NCBI GenBank assembly: GCA_016212635.1
Contig: JACRFR010000013.1
Location: 1-14,909, forward strand
Reading direction: 5' to 3'
From: Candidatus Liptonbacteria bacterium
GTDB taxonomy: Bacteria > Patescibacteriota > Minisyncoccia > UBA6257 > 2-01-FULL-56-20
DNA length: 14,909 nucleotides
In this document: positions 13,777-14,909 of the stretch, one piece after another
Layout: each line of letters begins with the position of its first letter
Numbering within the stretch: position 1 is the first letter of the stretch
Program-made: the position numbers and the translations under genes
Notes under the pieces: generated by a model
Told to the model about the DNA's origin: nothing
The model's input: only the letters and a program-made list of their open reading frames with translations
Database searches by the model: none

Positions 13777-14429
13777 CCGAGATCGTTCCTTCGATCAATT
13801 GCGCTCCGGGCGAGTTGTCCTGCGTGACAAATAAGGTTCGGGCCGCCGAGCGGTTCACCACCTGGGTTCACCTGGATATCGCGGACGGCATTTTCACTCA
13901 TCATCGGAGTTGGAACGAGCCAGGGCGATGGCGGGATCTAGAAACCGATCTGAACCTGGAGGTCCATCTCATGGTCGCGGAGGCGGGAAAGGAGATCGGC
14001 AAATGGCTCTGGGCTGGTGCGCGGCGGGTGATCGTGCACGTAGAAACCATGGTTAATCCCGAGCAGGACGCCATGAAGCTGCTGGCTACGTGTGCATCGC
14101 ACGGCGCGGAATTAGTGTTATCTTCCAATCCCGAAACTCCCGCCGCCAAGCTTCTGCCCTTCTTGAGCAAGTTCTCCGCCTTCCACTGTCTCGCCGTTCA
14201 TCCCGGACCGAGCGGCCAGAGTTTTTTGCCGCTGGTTTTGGAAAAAGTTAAATGGTTACGGCAAGAAGCGCCGGATAAGAGTATCGAGGTAGATGGGGGA
14301 CTGGGTCCTACCACCACCCGCCGCGTAATTGACGCTGGTGCAGACCGTTTAGTCTTCGGGGCTTATATTTGGAACCGACCCGATCCCGCCGTGGCTTATA
14401 AAGAGTTGCAAATAGCCGTGGATATGTGA
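13773..14429 (+). CDS. rpe: Ribulose-phosphate 3-epimerase, divergent
   Basis: Rpe interconverts ribulose-5-phosphate and xylulose-5-phosphate, the step next to RpiB. A TIM barrel of 218 aa shows the expected marks in order: VPSI (5-8, Ser7), VHLDIADGIF (32-41, metal ligands His33 and Asp35), LEVHLMV (62-68, metal ligand His65), IEVDGG (171-176, Asp174) and AGADRLVFGA (188-197, phosphate-binding end). The flexible loop, usually MSVNPGFGGQ, reads LAVHPGPSGQ (140-149), and the N-terminal SADF-type sequence reads NCAPGEL. The metal and catalytic residues are intact, so it should be active; the loop changes make it a divergent member, and a related ketose-phosphate epimerase cannot be excluded. 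It is coupled to rpiB by the ATGA overlap. Confidence 0.9.
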   Translation: MTEIVPSINCAPGELSCVTNKVRAAERFTTWVHLDIADGIFTHHRSWNEPGRWRDLETDLNLEVHLMVAEAGKEIGKWLWAGARRVIVHVETMVNPEQDAMKLLATCASHGAELVLSSNPETPAAKLLPFLSKFSAFHCLAVHPGPSGQSFLPLVLEKVKWLRQEAPDKSIEVDGGLGPTTTRRVIDAGADRLVFGAYIWNRPDPAVAYKELQIAVDM

Positions 14430-14444
14430 TGCAAATATGCAAAT
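14429..14444 (+). repeat. Tandem octamer ATGCAAAT x2
   Basis: ATGCAAAT is repeated twice without a gap, starting at the last base of the rpe stop codon. It is short and may be chance. Confidence 0.4.
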
Positions 14445-14490
14445 TATCGGTACCATTTCTGATCAACCTACACCCGGAAGGATTGCATCC

Positions 14491-14521
14491 GAGGTCGGGC
14501 CTTGGGGATTCTTAAGGCCCG
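14491..14521. repeat. GGGCCTT palindromic dispersed repeat, right-truncated copy
   Basis: GAGGTCGGGCCTT, a 10-base loop and AAGGCCCG match 5546-5576 with one loop mismatch. The right arm stops after 8 bp, so the copy is truncated or diverged. It lies in the gap between rpe and the convergent toxin gene. Confidence 0.65.
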
Positions 14522-14579
14522 CAATTACTGAACGCAGTGCGAACCTACTTTGAACGGAACTGAGCCGCTCCCACCCCTG

Positions 14580-14654
14580 CCGCGCCTTCGGCGCGGTGAG
14601 CAGGCGGGCAAAAATTCCTTCCCCCCCAACCCCCTTCCTTTTTGCCCGCCTGCT
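14580..14654. repeat. Two strong inverted repeats in the convergent gap
   Basis: CCGCGCC (14580-14586) pairs with GGCGCGG (14590-14596) around TTC. AGCAGGCGGGCAAAAA (14599-14614) pairs perfectly over 16 bp with 14639-14654 around a pyrimidine-only-rich 24-base loop (C and T, plus two A). CCTGC at 14576-14580 could also pair with GCAGG at 14600-14604, so the helices compete. Confidence 0.6.
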
Positions 14655-14675
14655 GGAAACCCCCAGCGGATTTTT
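14650..14675 (+). terminator. Intrinsic terminator for rpiB-rpe
   Basis: CTGCTGG (14650-14656) pairs with CCAGCGG (14663-14669), including one G-U pair, around a 6-base loop and is followed by ATTTTT. This is the normal form of a factor-independent terminator on the plus strand. It lies about 220 bases after the rpe stop, so the repeats upstream would be part of the transcript. Confidence 0.5.
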
Positions 14676-14689
14676 CGGGCGACGGGACC

Positions 14690-14909
14690 TCAAATTGGGT
14701 GGCGAGCGGGAATTTGATTTTTCAAATACTCTTTAATTCGCTCGCGATCTTCGTTCTCTTTTTCGCCTTTGAAGTATATCTCAATAAAATCAACTTTTGA
14801 AGCGGCGATATGATATGCGTAAATTACACGGATACCACTCATCACACCTCGCCCTTTGAGAGATTTGCAGGCGAATTTTTTAATTTTGCACACTAATACC
14901 GCATCGTTG
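14690..14909 (-). CDS. RelE/HigB-like toxin, C-terminal part, cut by window edge
   Basis: Reading the minus strand, the frame is open from the window edge (NDAVLVCKIKKF) to TGA at 14692-14690. KIKKFACKSLKGRGVMSG, IRVIYAYH, and then DFIEIYFKGEKEN and a basic helix match the C-terminal half of RelE/HigB-type ribonuclease toxins, which cut mRNA on the ribosome. An internal GTG at 14893 could be read as a start, but the family core normally begins about 40-50 residues earlier, so the true start lies beyond the window. The antitoxin should be next to it outside the window and is not visible here. It is the only minus-strand gene, convergent with rpe. The partial sequence makes the exact subfamily uncertain. 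Confidence 0.75.
   Translation of the reverse strand, partial: NDAVLVCKIKKFACKSLKGRGVMSGIRVIYAYHIAASKVDFIEIYFKGEKENEDRERIKEYLKNQIPARHPI

Overview
The window reads like a piece of a Patescibacteria (Candidate Phyla Radiation, probably Parcubacteria-like) genome. This rests on gene style, not on a marker gene: secreted proteins built from Cys-bracketed peptidoglycan-binding-type modules and Ig-like domains, a small N-terminal helical module followed by a Pro/Ala-rich linker and one membrane segment, almost no Shine-Dalgarno sequences, and promoters with extended -10 elements close to the start codons. TGA is used as a normal stop (for example at 10553-10555 and 13774-13776), so the Gracilibacteria/SR1 code is not in use. 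The DNA is fairly GC-rich for this group.

Layout. 1-714: an orphan hypothetical gene. 715-1134: a gene-free stretch with several inverted repeats. 1135-2697: a 520-aa multi-pass membrane protein of unknown function. 2844-4985: a likely two-gene unit of a membrane-anchored coiled-coil protein and type I glyceraldehyde-3-phosphate dehydrogenase (gap). 4986-5662: a repeat-rich stretch with an inverted pair of dispersed repeats, a 61-aa single-span membrane protein with an apparently leaderless promoter, and a 186-bp element with 18-19 bp terminal inverted repeats enclosing several hairpins. 5663-13169: three consecutive secreted or surface proteins (1630, 252 and 592 aa) that share one Cys-bracketed peptidoglycan-binding-type domain in five copies. 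13297-14429: rpiB and a divergent rpe, overlapping by ATGA. 14430-14689: a dispersed repeat copy, strong inverted repeats and a terminator. 14690-14909: the C-terminal part of a RelE/HigB-like toxin on the minus strand, cut by the window edge.

How the genes fit together. gap, rpiB and rpe belong to lower glycolysis and the non-oxidative pentose phosphate branch; rpiB and rpe interconvert ribose-5-P, ribulose-5-P and xylulose-5-P. The three surface proteins look like one functional group, because the first and third carry a nearly identical 249-bp Ig-like segment and all three carry the same wall-binding-type module. The most unusual items are the 186-bp structured element upstream of the giant gene, the giant protein itself (Gly/Ala-rich hydrophobic core between Ig and wall-binding domains), and the recent sequence exchange between two of the surface genes.
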